Assembly: GCF_023898315.1 (NCBI RefSeq)
Contig: NC_064614.1
Location: forward strand, 498,372,109 to 498,436,108
Length of the DNA stretch: 64,000 nt
DNA from: Schistocerca nitens
Taxonomy: Eukaryota; Arthropoda; Insecta; Orthoptera; Acrididae
Direction of reading: 5' to 3'
Numbering within the stretch: the stretch's first letter is position 1; each line of letters begins with the position of its first letter. The position numbers and the translations under genes were made by a program. The notes under the pieces were generated by a model. That model was not told where the DNA came from. It did not search any database and worked only from the letters and a program-made list of their open reading frames with translations. Shown one piece after another: positions 23,054-32,973 of this stretch.

Positions 23054-23189
23054 GCCTCCGCCTCCTCCAACACCTTGCCTTCGGGTGTGGGCGCCCTTGC
23101 GTCCAGCATACATGAGGTGATAAAAGTCATACGATACTTCTTAATGTCGTATCGGACCTCCTCTTGCCCGGCGTAATGCAGCAATACTA

Positions 23190-24611
23190 CACTCCTGGAA
23201 ATGGAAAAAAGAACACATTGACACCGGTGTGTCAGACCCACCATACTTGCTCCGGACACTGCGAGAGGGCTGTACAAGCAATGATCACACGCACGGCACA
23301 GCGGACACACCAGGAACCGCGGTGTTGGCCGTCGAATGGCGCTAGCTGCGCAGCATTTGTGCACCGCCGCCGTCAGTGTCAGCCAGTTTGCCGTGGCATA
23401 CGGAGCTCCATCGCAGTCTTTAACACTGGTAGCATGCCGCGACAGCGTGGACGTGAACCGTATGTGCAGTTGACGGACTTTGAGCGAGGGCGTATAGTGG
23501 GCATGCGGGAGGCCGGGTGGACGTACCGCCGAATTGCTCAACACGTGGGGCGTGAGGTCTCCACAGTACATCGATGTTGTCGCCAGTGGTCGGCGGAAGG
23601 TGCACGTGCCCGTCGACCTGGGACCGGACCGCAGCGACGCACGGATGCACGCCAAGACCGTAGGATCCTACGCAGTGCCGTAGGGGACCGCACCGCCACT
23701 TCCCAGCAAATTAGGGACACTGTTGCTCCTGGGGTATCGGCGAGGACCATTCGCAACCGTCTCCATGAAGCTGGGCTACGGTTCCGCACACCGTTAGGCC
23801 GTCTTCCGCTCACGCCCCAACATCGTGCAGCCCGCCTCCAGTGGTGTCGCGACAGGCGTGAATGGAGGGACGAATGGAGACGTGTCGTCTTCAGCGATGA
23901 GAGTCGCTTCTGCCTTGGTGCCAATGATGGTCGTATGCGTGTTTGGCGCCGTGCAGGTGAGCGCCACAATCAGGACTGCATACGACCGAGGCACACAGGG
24001 CCAACACCCGGCATCATGGTGTGGGGAGCGATCTCCTACACTGGCCGTACACCACTGGTGATCGTCGAGGGGACACTGAATAGTGCACGGTACATCCAAA
24101 CCGTCATCGAACCCATCGTTGTACCATTCCTAGACCGGCAAGGGAACTTGCTGTTCCAACAGGACAATGCACGTCCGCATGTATCCCGTGCCACCCAACG
24201 TGCTCTAGAAGGTGTAAGTCAACTACCCTGGCCAGCAAGATCTCCGGATCTGTCCCCCATTGAGCATGTTTGGGACTGGATGAAGCGTCGTCTCACGCGG
24301 TCTGCACGTCCAGCACGAACGCTGGTCCAACTGAGGCGCCAGGTGGAAATGGCATGGCAAGCCGTTCCACAGGACTACATCCAGCATCTCTACGATCGTC
24401 TCCATGGGAGAATAGCAGCCTGCATTGCTGCGAAAGGTGGATATACACTGTACTAGTGCCGACATTGTGCATGCTCTGTTGCCTGTGTCTATGTGCCTGT
24501 GGTTCTGTCAGTGTGATCATGTGATGTATCTGACCCCAGGAATGTGTCAATAAAGTTTCCCCTTCCTGGGACAATGAATTCACGGTGTTCTTATTTCAAT
24601 TTCCAGGAGTG
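23190..24611 (+). mobile_element. Intact Tc1-like transposon, family A copy 1 (1422 bp)
   Basis: Inverted ends begin cactcctggaaatg on the left and cactcctggaaatt on the right (reverse complement), flanked by TA at 23188-23189 and 24612-24613. The element contains one uninterrupted transposase gene (23434-24456) and an AATAAAG polyadenylation-like signal near 24550. A second copy of the same length lies inverted at 48837-50258; I found only three differences between them. Inserted into family B. Confidence 0.95.
23434..24456 (+). CDS. Tc1-like transposase, family A, apparently intact
   Basis: 340 residues, the usual Tc1 length. It would bind the element's inverted ends and carry out cut-and-paste transposition into TA sites in the nucleus. 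Residues 12-55 hold a first helix-turn-helix (FERGRIVGMREAGWTYRRIA), a basic linker RRPGTGPQRR lies at 60-69, and a second helix-turn-helix spans about 72-115. The DDE domain has D155 (VVFSDESRF), D244 (FQQDNARPH) and E277 (SPDLSPIEHVW). I chose the ATG at 23434 because it starts MPRQRG as in related transposases; the open frame extends upstream to 23164. Spacing between D244 and E277 is 32 residues, where classical Tc1 has 34. The product could be active. Confidence 0.93.
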   Translation: MPRQRGREPYVQLTDFERGRIVGMREAGWTYRRIAQHVGREVSTVHRCCRQWSAEGARARRPGTGPQRRTDARQDRRILRSAVGDRTATSQQIRDTVAPGVSARTIRNRLHEAGLRFRTPLGRLPLTPQHRAARLQWCRDRREWRDEWRRVVFSDESRFCLGANDGRMRVWRRAGERHNQDCIRPRHTGPTPGIMVWGAISYTGRTPLVIVEGTLNSARYIQTVIEPIVVPFLDRQGNLLFQQDNARPHVSRATQRALEGVSQLPWPARSPDLSPIEHVWDWMKRRLTRSARPARTLVQLRRQVEMAWQAVPQDYIQHLYDRLHGRIAACIAAKGGYTLY

Positions 24612-25159
24612 TATATGGCTTGGACCCTACAAGTCGTTGGAAGCCCCTGCAGAAATATAGCCAGTCCACAATTGCGAAAACGCTGTCGGTGCAGGATGTT
24701 GTGCACGAACTGATCTCCTAATTATATCCCATAAATGTTCGATGGTATTCATGTCGGGTGATATGGATGGTCAAATCATTCTCTCGGATTGTCCAGGATT
24801 TTCTTCACACAATTGCGAACAGTTGTTGTCCACTGGCATGGCACATAGTCATTCATAAGAATTGCATAGTCGTTTGGGAATAAATGATCTCCACGTAGCC
24901 GAATATAATCATTTCCAGGCAATGCTCGGTTCAATTGGACCATCGGAACCAGTCAATTCCATGTAAAGACAGCCCGGACCATTAAGGAATCACCGCCACT
25001 TTACACGTTGTCTTTTGATAACTTGGCTTCGTAGGATCTGCGCCACACTCGAACCCTACCATCAGCTCGTACCAACTGAAATCTGGACTCATCTGACCAG
25101 GCCATGGTTTTCCAGTCGTCTAGGGTCCAGGAGAGGCGTTGCACGCGATGTGATGTTAG

Positions 25160-25362
25160 CAGCCGGCCGGGGTGGCCGAGCGGTTCTAGGCGCTACAGTC
25201 CGGAACCGGGCGACCGCTCTGGTCGCAGGTTCGAATCCTGCCTCGGACATGGATGTGTGTGATGTCCTTAGGTTAGTTAGGTTTAAGTAGTTCTAAGTTC
25301 TAGGGGACTGATGACCTCATAAGTTAAATCCCATAGTGCTCAGAGCCATTTGGACCATTTGC
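25160..25362 (+). repeat. tRNA-Leu-like SINE (main family), plus strand
   Basis: Complete copy: ggccgagcggttctaggcgc head, ggttcgaatcctgcc box B, ttggaccatttg tail. Short target duplication tgttag (25154-25159 and 25363-25368), inside the family B relic. Confidence 0.92.
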
Positions 25363-25814
25363 TGTTAGAAAAGGCAGTCGCGTCTGTCGTCTGCTGCCAT
25401 AGCACATTAACTCCAAATTCCGTCCCACCGTCCTAATGGATAGTTCGTCGTACGTCGCACATTGATTTCTGCGGTTATTTCACGCAATGTTGCTTGTCTG
25501 TTAGCACTGACAACTCTACACAAACGCCGCTGCCCTCGGTCGTTTAAGTGAAGGTCGTTGGCTGCTGCACTGTCCGTGGTGAGCGAAAACACATGAAATT
25601 CTGTTTTCTCAGTACACTCTTGACGCTGTGTATTTTGGAATATTGAATTCCCTAACGATTTCCGAAATGGAATGTCCCATACGTCTAGTAATTCCCGTCG
25701 TGCGGCCATAATCACGTCGGAGATCTTTTCAAATGAATCACCTGAATTTAAACGACAGCTCCGCCAATGAAGTGCTGTTTTGTACCTTGTGCGTTTATGT
25801 ACATGAAGTAAACG

Positions 25815-26400
25815 TCCTTAAGTATCGTCTTACCTGTGCAAAAGAAAATTTCCACGTCATGTAGTTGTCCCTACAGTCCAAGAAAACATCGAATTCTCGA
25901 CGAGATCTGTTAACAAGTTCATCCAAAAAGCTGGGGTGAAATCATTCATAAGTTTGGTGGTTATATGTTGTAACTCGCAAGAAATTTTTCGTACCTTTTA
26001 CCACACGTTGTATCCTGCTGCACTCCGCCAAGGAAAAGCCACGAAGTGCTTGTGAGAATGTCTGGGAGCAGAGACGTTCCTCGACCGTGCAGAGTGCGGT
26101 TCGGTATGCAGAGGAGCAGCGCGTCTCGACCGGGTTCTCACAGTCGGAATGACCCCGCGGTGAGTGAGCGCTTTCATTGTCGTGCATTTTCCGCTGCCGC
26201 TGCAGACTCCACACCTGAAATTCCCGTTTCTGTTATGTCACTCAGCTTCCTGAGGTTTCAGTGTATGATAGAATAATCGCATCTGAGGCTCCACTTTCCA
26301 TCCTTGCGCAGTCACGAGGTTCACACTTTTCTTTTGTTTCCTAATTAGTGACATTCTTACCACAGCTGATTATATTTGGTCTCATAGACATGCCACTTAT
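25815..26400. other. No gene recognised
   Basis: No family motif on either strand. Confidence 0.5.
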
Positions 26401-26407
26401 TTATATA

Positions 26408-27549
26408 CACTACTGGCCATTAAAATTGCTACACGACGAAGATGACGTACTACAGACGCGAAATTTAACCGACAGGAAGAAGATGCTGTGATATGCAAAT
26501 GATTAGCTTTTCAGAGCATTCACACAAGGTTGGCGCCAGTGGCGACACCTACAACGTGCTGACATGAGGAAAGTTTCCAACCGATTTCTCATACACAAAG
26601 AGCAGTTTACCGGCGTTGCCTGGTGACACGTTGTTATGATGCCTCGTGTAAAGAGGAGAAATGCGTACCATCACGTTTCCGACTTTGATAAACGTCGGAT
26701 TGTAGCCTATCGCGATTACGGTTTATCGTATCGCGACATTGCTGCTCGCGTTGGTCGAGATCTAATGACTGTTAGCAGAATATGGAATCGGTGGGTTCAG
26801 GAGGGTAATACGGAACGCCGTGCTGGATCCCAACGGTCTCGTATCACTAGCAGTCGAGATGACAGGCATCTTATCTGCATGGCTGTAACGGATCGTGCAG
26901 CCACGTCTCGATACCTGAGTCAACAGATGGGGACGTTTGCAAGACAACAACCATCTGCACGAACAGTTCGACGACGTTTGCAGCAGCATGGACTATCAGC
27001 TCGGAGACCATGGCTGCGGTTACCCTTGACGCTGCATCACAGACAGGAGCGACTGCGATGGTGTACTCAACGACGAACCTGGGTGCACGAATGGCAAAAC
27101 GTCATTTTTTCGGATAAATCCAGGTTCTGTTTACAGCATCATGATGATCGCATCCGTGTTTGACGACATCGCGGTGAACGCACATTGGAAGCATGTATTC
27201 GTCATCGCCATACTGGCGTATCTCCTGGCGTGATTGGTTTTACGTCTCGGTCACCTGTTGTTCGCACTGACGGCACTATTCTTGATGAACTGTGGTATCG
27301 TGTTGAAGCTGCATGGGCAGCTGTACCTGTACATGCCATTCAAGCTCTGTTTGACTCAATGCTCAGGCGTATCAAGGCCGTTATTACGGCCAGAGGTGAT
27401 TTTTCTGGGTACAGATTTCTCAGGATTTATGCACCCAAACTGCGTAAAATGTAATCAGATGTCAGTTCTAGTATAATATATTTGTTCAATGAATACCCGT
27501 TTATCATCTGCATTTCTTCTTGGTGTAGCAATTTTAATGGCCCTTAGTG
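26408..27549 (+). mobile_element. Tc1-like transposon (family C), internally deleted
   Basis: Inverted ends cactactggccattaaaatt and, on the right, cactaagggccattaaaatt (reverse complement) sit between TA at 26406-26407 and TA at 27550-27551. At 1142 bp it is several hundred bases shorter than a complete Tc1-like element. The loss falls in the catalytic domain of the transposase. Confidence 0.92.
26636..27454 (+). pseudogene. Tc1-like transposase (family C), deleted in the DDE domain
   Basis: The frame (from 26636, MMPRVKRRN; the second ATG at 26639 is equally likely) has both helix-turn-helix regions (FDKRRIVAYRDYGLSYRDIAARVG and a basic RRAGSQRSR linker) and the first catalytic site IFSDKSRFC. 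A TGA at 27161-27163 ends it after 175 codons. Beyond it, ACIRHRHTGVSPGVIGFTSRSP and RTDGTILDELWYRVEAAWAAVP are joined directly, so the part with the second aspartate and the glutamate (roughly 75-80 codons) is deleted. The C-terminus (DSMLRRIKAVITARG) remains. Not functional. Confidence 0.85.
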
Positions 27550-27763
27550 TATAATCAGATAGGCGACCCGCTGCCACAACACCACCTTAATATGAGAAAT
27601 GGATGTACGTTATATCACACAGAGCGTTGGAAAATAAAATTCTGCACTTAAGAATACATCGCAAGTGAAGATCCAATTACCGTACCACCTTTTGACCGCC
27701 GCACAAACTCACAAGTAAGTTATATTATAATGATCGCCCCCGATACAAAAAATGATCGAAATT

Positions 27764-28860
27764 GTTCCATAAAAACACGGGAGAACTGCCGGATATCACT
27801 AACGTCCTGCCACGATATTTCGGCACAGTGTCTTCTGGCCATCTTCAAATGAGTGCCACTGTAGTAGTACTGGCGAGTACGCGCTGAGCTCCGCTATTTA
27901 AAGCCATACTGAGGTGTCATTGCGCATTCGCTGCTCAGCGTGCGCGTTCATAGCGGCTCCGTGCGCTGCGCCTCGCGCCCTCCACTGTGAAAGCCTGGCG
28001 TATTGGTGTCAGGTCGATTTCCATCTTTATGCAGATAACTACGTCGACTACGAAGTTTCTCTATAACAGGATTCCAAGCAGAGTTTAGCTGATAACCGCT
28101 ATCTCGATTGATGAGAGTCTCGTTGTCAGACAATCTTATTTGCACAGATTCATTGATAATCGAGCTCCAAAAGTTTGATGTATGGGCCAAAATTTTTGTG
28201 TCGTTGTAATTCATGGAATGGTCTGTGGAAATACAATGTTCGGCGATTGCGGACTTGGTGGGTTGGAGAAGGCGAGTATGCCGTTGGTGTTCCACAGTGC
28301 GTTCCTACACAGTTCGTGTTGTTTGCCCTATATAGGATTTGTCGCATTCACACGGAATTTTGTAAACACCTGATTTACGCAGGCCCAGGTCGTCTTTAAC
28401 GGATCCCACCAGTGGTGAAATTTTGGAAGGAGGGTGAAAGATGACTCTCACTTGATACTCTCTCAATATTCTGCCTATCTGTGAAGAAATATTCCCAATA
28501 AATGGTAGATAAGCAGTCGACCTGTAGGCCTCTTCCTCTTCCTTGTTCCTTCGTTTGTAGGTCTGCATCACTCTGTTCACTTGTCTAGATGAAAAGCCAT
28601 TCTTCAGAAATACTTTTTCCAGGTGTTCCAGTTCCGCTTCAAGACTGTCGGCGTCAGAGATAGTATGGGCACGGTGGATCAACGTTTTGAGAACGCCCAT
28701 TGTTTGTGCTGGATGGTGGCAACTAGTAGCTTGTAGATACAGGTCTGTATGAGTGGGCTTTCTATACACCGAGTGACCAAGTGTGCCGTCACTCTTCCGT
28801 CGCACCAAGACGCTACTGATATCCGGCAGTTCTCCTGTGTTTTTATGGGACAATCAGTAC
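27764..28860 (-). mobile_element. Penelope-like retroelement fragment with inverted terminal copies
   Basis: The minus strand carries the end of a Penelope-type reverse transcriptase and a GIY-YIG endonuclease. Sequence at the coding 5' end (28855-28810, minus strand, ccataaaaacacaggagaac) recurs in opposite orientation beyond the 3' end (27768-27806, plus strand, ccataaaaacacgggagaac). Terminal repeats with inverted arrangements are typical of Penelope-like elements. 5' truncated: the reverse transcriptase core is absent. Confidence 0.8.
27948..28853 (-). pseudogene. Penelope-like polyprotein: RT C-terminus and GIY-YIG endonuclease
   Basis: One frame runs from 28853 to 27948, interrupted by a single TAG at 28307-28305. 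Before the stop: DGTLGHSVYRKPTHTDLYL and HHPAQTMGVLKTLIHRA (RT thumb region), PFIGNISSQIGRILRE, and GVYKIPCECDKSYIGQT, the GIY-YIG core, which has the variant spelling GVY...YIG. After the stop come EHQRHTRLL, SAIAEHCISTDHSMNY and a region matching the rest of the nuclease, with a conserved glutamate expected in SVQIRLSDNETLINR. In active elements the nuclease nicks the target and RT extends from it. This copy lacks the RT catalytic domain. Confidence 0.85.
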
Positions 28861-29017
28861 GCCGGGAAAGCTTTGAACATCACATCAATAATCGAAATTG
28901 CTCAAAGTGGATTTTATTACAGGCTCTAATTGAATTCCTATTAGATTTGACTTTGAATATGTTCCTGTCCATGCCCATGAACGTTATTAACTTCTCCGTC
29001 AGTAAATAGACATGGAA

Positions 29018-29214
29018 ATGGAAATGCCGTGTGGCTAGGGCCTCCAGTCGGGTAGACCGTTCACCTGGCGCAAGTCTTCCGAGTTGATGCCACTTCGGCG
29101 ACGTGCGTGTCGGTGGGGATGAAAGGATGATGATAAGGACAACACAACACCCAGCCCCGGAACGGAAAAAATCTCCGACCCAGCCGGGAATCGCACCCGA
29201 ACCAGGGGCGTACG
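29018..29214 (-). repeat. SINE family 2, minus strand, 5' truncated
   Basis: The body matches the copies at 22.65 and 47.1 kb (gacaacacaacacccag, ctagggcctcc). It ends just before the box-B-like gattcccgg region. Possible diverged target duplication gtaaatagacatg / gtaaacagccatg (29002-29014 and 29215-29227). Confidence 0.8.
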
Positions 29215-29389
29215 GTAAACAGCCATGTATGGATGTAGAAGAGCGCACGACTCACCTGTTTACAAAAAGAGGGAAGCATTAAAGACGAATAGGTCTATTG
29301 TTGCTGCATGTTGCGATACATTCTAAGCTTGCACACAGTGACATACCTCTAGGAAAAGACGCTTGTTTCAAAGAATCTGCGCGGGTTCG

Positions 29390-30240
29390 TGATACACAAC
29401 TGGAGTGAAACACAGCCGCCTTAGTTCACACACAACATGTCGTTGCAAGAGCGCAGTGCGGAGGCGCTCCGTCTTGCTGCAACCATATGCGTCCTGTGAG
29501 GCCCCTTTCCTCAAGCTGAGGTATTAGCCTTGTTTGTAGCATGTGTAAATAATTTGCGCCGTTCACAGTCCCTTCAAAACAGTACGGTCCAAGCAGATAT
29601 TGTGATGTTATCGCTGGCCACATCTTCACGTAAGGTGGGTTCCTTTCTAGCTCGACTGTGAAAGGAGTATTCCCTGTGACCCAAAGGACTATAGTTTTAG
29701 CACGTCAGCTGCGCTAAATGTCGCATTAATCTGAAAACATAACCTTGGAACGGTTCACGGCATTTGGAAATAGAGTTAACAAAGCACGTCATGCCAAAAT
29801 GCGCTCATTCCGTTCTGTATCCGATAACTCTTTTACGAACATCGATCAAAAAGTTCTGACTATAAGATATTTTTTCATGTGATCTCGCATTGTTGTCCTC
29901 GGTATTCCAAGCTCCGACGCACGTTTACGTGTCGACTTCTTGGGAGATCGTTCAGTCAAAGCAGATACTCCGACTCCGGCACATGTTTCTGCTCGCGTCT
30001 TCTTCCATGCACTCTGTGGCCTGTCTTTAACACTGCCAAAGCAAAATCATGTCTTTCCCAATCCACAAGTGTTGCCTTTCGCGGCAGAGCCTTATTAAGT
30101 CTTTCCTGGAATGCTTCCATAATCTGTCTCATTGTCTGCCCTGTTGACGTCCGTGCACACGCACACCTGTCATTAAGCGCTCCTCAGTACAGTAACTATG
30201 ATCGCTCACATCTCACATGGCTACAAATTAAAACTCGACT
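29390..30240 (-). pseudogene. IS630/Tc-like transposase remnant of a further family
   Basis: The clearest block (29629-29426, minus strand) reads LGPYCFEGTVNGANYLHMLQ, RLIPQLEERG and IWLQQDGAPPHCALA, matching the DDE_3 catalytic region around the second aspartate as found in Tc3-like proteins of insects. Upstream on the minus strand (30130-29870) short pieces in several frames continue the match (QERLNKALPRKATLVDWERH). Many stops; no inverted ends identified. Confidence 0.7.
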
Positions 30241-30464
30241 GTGACTGCGACTGCGAAAACATGTAAACATGAATTCCAACAACTGATAAGAAGTTACATA
30301 GTTACGAACATGCATAATAACATTTGATATTAAACAGGAGTTACAGGGGTACGGGGACTTCTCGCCCGCACTGTGCAAAGCAGACATACGTGAATAAGTG
30401 CATTCTGTCTCCGTTGCTCTCCGAGGAGCGTGAAGTACTGTCCCTCGTTGTTGACTGATAACCA

Positions 30465-32698
30465 TTGCATGGTCGTATGAAATATTTTCTCAAGTATATC
30501 ACTGAATTTAGGAACCAGGTTTTAAATTGTAAGACATTTCCAGGGGCAGATGTGGACTCTGACCACAATCTATTGGCTATGAACTGTAGATTAAAACTGA
30601 AGAAACTGCAAAAAGGTTGGAATTTAAGGAGATGGGACCTGGATAAACTGACTAAACCAGAGGTTGTACAGAGTTTCAGGGAGAGCATAAGGGAACAATT
30701 GACAATAATGGGGGAAAGAAATACAGTAGAAGAAGAATGGGTAGCTTTGAGGGATGAAGTAGTGAAGGCAGCAGAGGATCAAGTAGGTAAAAAGACGAGG
30801 GCTAATAGAAATCCTTGGGTGACAGAAGAAATATTGAATTTAATTGACGAAAGGAGAAAATATAAAAATGCAGTAAATGAAGCAGGCAAAAAGGAATACA
30901 AACGTCTCAAAAATGGGATCAACAGGAAGTGCAAAATGGCTAAGCAGGCATGGCTAGAGGACAAATGTAAGGATGTAGAGGCTTATCTCACTAGGGGTAA
31001 GATAGATACTGCCTACAGGAAAATTAAAGAGACCTTTGGAGAAAGGAGAACCACTTGCATGAATATCAAGAGCTCAGATGGAAACCCAGTTCTAAGCAAA
31101 GAAGGGAAAGTAGAAAGGTGGAAGGAGTATATAGAGGGTCTTACAAGAGCGATGTATTTGAGGACAATATTATGGAAATGGAAGAGGATGTAGATGAAGA
31201 TGAAATGGGAGATATGATACTACGTGAAGAGTTTGACAGAGCACTTAAAGACCTAAGTCGAAACAAGGCCCCGGGAGTAGACAGCATTCCATTAGAACTA
31301 CAGACAGCCTTGGGAGAGCAAGTCCTGACAAAACTCTACCATCTGATGAGCAAAATGTATGAGACAGGCGAAATACCCTCAGACTTCAAGAAGAATATAA
31401 TAATTCCAATCCCAAAGAAAGCAGGCGTTGACAGATGTGAAAATTACCGAACTATCAGTTTAATAAGTCACGGCTGCAAAATACTAACGCGAATTCTTTG
31501 TAGACGAATGGAAAAACTGCTAGAAGCCGACCTTGGGGAAGATCAGTTTGGATTCCGTAGAAATATGGGGACACGTAAGGCAATACTGACCCTACGACTT
31601 ATTTTAGAAGCTAGATTAAGAAAAGGCAAACCTACGTTTCTAGCATTTGTAGACTTAGAGAAAGCTTTTGACAATGTTGACTGGAATACTCTCTTTCAAA
31701 TTCTGAAGGTGGCAGGGGTAAAATACAGGGAGCGAAAGGCTAATTACAATTTGTACAGAAACCAGATGGCAGTTATGAGAGTCGAGGGGCATGAAAGGGA
31801 AGCAGTGGTTGGGAAGGGAGTGAGACAGGGTTGTAGCGTCTCCCCAATGTTGTTCAATCTGTATATTGAGCAAGCAGTAAAGGAAACAAAAGAAAAATTC
31901 GGAGTAGGTATTAAAATTCATGGAGAAGAAGTAAAAACTTTGAGGTTCGCCGATGACATTGTAATTCTGTCAGAGACAGCAAAGGACTTGGAAGAGCAGT
32001 TGAACGGAATGGCCAGTGTCTTGAAAGGAGGATATAAGATGAACATCAACAAAAGCAAAACGAGGATAATGGAATGCAGCCGAATTAAGTCGGTTGATGC
32101 TGAGGGAATTAGAATAGGAAATGAGACACTTAAAGTAGTAAAGGAGTTTTGCCATTTGGGGAGCAAAATAACTGATGATGGTCGAAGTAGAGAGTATATA
32201 AAATGTAGACTGGCAATGGCACGGAAAGCGTTTCTGAAGAAGAGAAATTTGTTAACATCGAGTATAGATTTAAGTGTCAGGAAGTCGTTTCTGAAAGTAT
32301 ATGTATGGAGTGTAGCCATGTATGGAAGTGAAACATGGACGATAACCAGTTTGGACAAGAAGAGAATAGAAGTTTTCGAAATGTGGTGCTACAGAAGAAT
32401 GCTGAAGATAAGGTGGGTAGATCACGTAACTAATGAGGAGGTACTGAATAGGATTGGGGAGAAGAGGAGTTTGTGGCACAACTTGACTAGAAGAAGGGAT
32501 CGGTTGGTAGGGCATGTTCTGAGGCATCAAGGGATCAAAAATTTAGTATTGGAGGGCAGCGTGGAGGGTAAAAATCGTAGAGGGAGACCAAGAGATCAAT
32601 ACACTAAGCAGATTCAGAAGGATGTATGCTGCAGTACGTACTGGGAGATGAAGAACCTTGCACAGGATAGAGTAGCGTGGAGAGCTGCATCAAACTAG
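30465..32698 (+). pseudogene. RTE LINE polyprotein (endonuclease end and reverse transcriptase)
   Basis: Frame 1 (30465-31193) has VDSDHNLLAMNC, the SDHN motif of APE endonucleases, and a linker. Near 31145 a one-base loss shifts the continuation into the frame open at 31055-32698. That frame carries LSRNKAPGVDSIPLEL, YRTISLISHGCKILTRI, QFGFRRNMGT, FVDLEKAFDNVDW, GVRQGCSVSPMLFNLYIE and the catalytic RFADDIVILS (31946-31975). RWVDHVTNEEVL, RRDRLVGHVLRH and RRGRPRDQY form the C-terminal part typical of RTE elements. The protein would nick DNA and copy its RNA at the target. Only the frameshift and the missing 5' part obviously inactivate it. Confidence 0.9.
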
Positions 32699-32735
32699 TC
32701 TCAGGACTGAAGACCACAACATCACTGAATCAAAA
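30465..32735 (+). mobile_element. RTE-type LINE, 5' truncated, frameshifted
   Basis: Contains the end of an apurinic endonuclease domain, a full reverse transcriptase and the C-terminal region, followed by a short 3' end (ctgaagaccacaacatcactgaatc). Truncation at about 30465 removes most of the endonuclease, the usual outcome of incomplete reverse transcription. Three further fragments of the same or a related family are in the window (35.2, 36.3, and 51.2/61.1 kb). This copy preserves the empty site of the gypsy insertion in the fourth (aatgaggaggtactgaat, about 32431-32448). Confidence 0.9.
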
Positions 32736-32973
32736 AATCTTTGACTGATAGGCCTTATTTATAAATTTGCATCCTGATCACATATGCTATACAATTAACA
32801 ATGACCTGTTTCGGCATACGGCATTATCAACTCTGTTAAAAAAAATCTAATGAGACAAAAAAAAAAATAAGTTCAGGTGGCTGAGATGGTTTAACAGAAA
32901 ACCTTGGAATACGTGGAAAGATAACACGTCTAAGCCTATATATACCAGGGATATGTACACATTACGTCATACA

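Larger units (their letters stand above)
23112..25810 (-). mobile_element. Dead Tc1-like transposon (family B), split by a Tc1 and a SINE
   Basis: The end sequence gaggtgataaaagtcat (from 23112) matches the start of the copy at 37191. It is interrupted by family A (23190-24611) at a TA, resumes at 24614 (tggcttggaccctac), is interrupted again by a SINE (25160-25362), and resumes to about 25810. Minus-strand remnants include regions equivalent to the DDE domain (24720-25100) and, near 25690, the N-terminal ATRRELT-like start. Family B encodes an IS630/Tc1-type transposase; this copy has many stops. Confidence 0.75.

Noticed and set aside
23538..23969. Long minus-strand frames opposite the Tc1-like transposases (also at 49479-49910)
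   Set aside because: They are shadows of the GC-rich transposase gene; their sequence has no known domain and follows the codons of the real gene.
30465..30700. LINE start at a complete 5' end
   Set aside because: Coding begins in the last part of the endonuclease domain, so the copy is 5' truncated.
31055..32698. 547-codon reverse transcriptase frame as a host gene
   Set aside because: It is the frameshifted body of a 5'-truncated RTE LINE, with further fragments of the family in this window.
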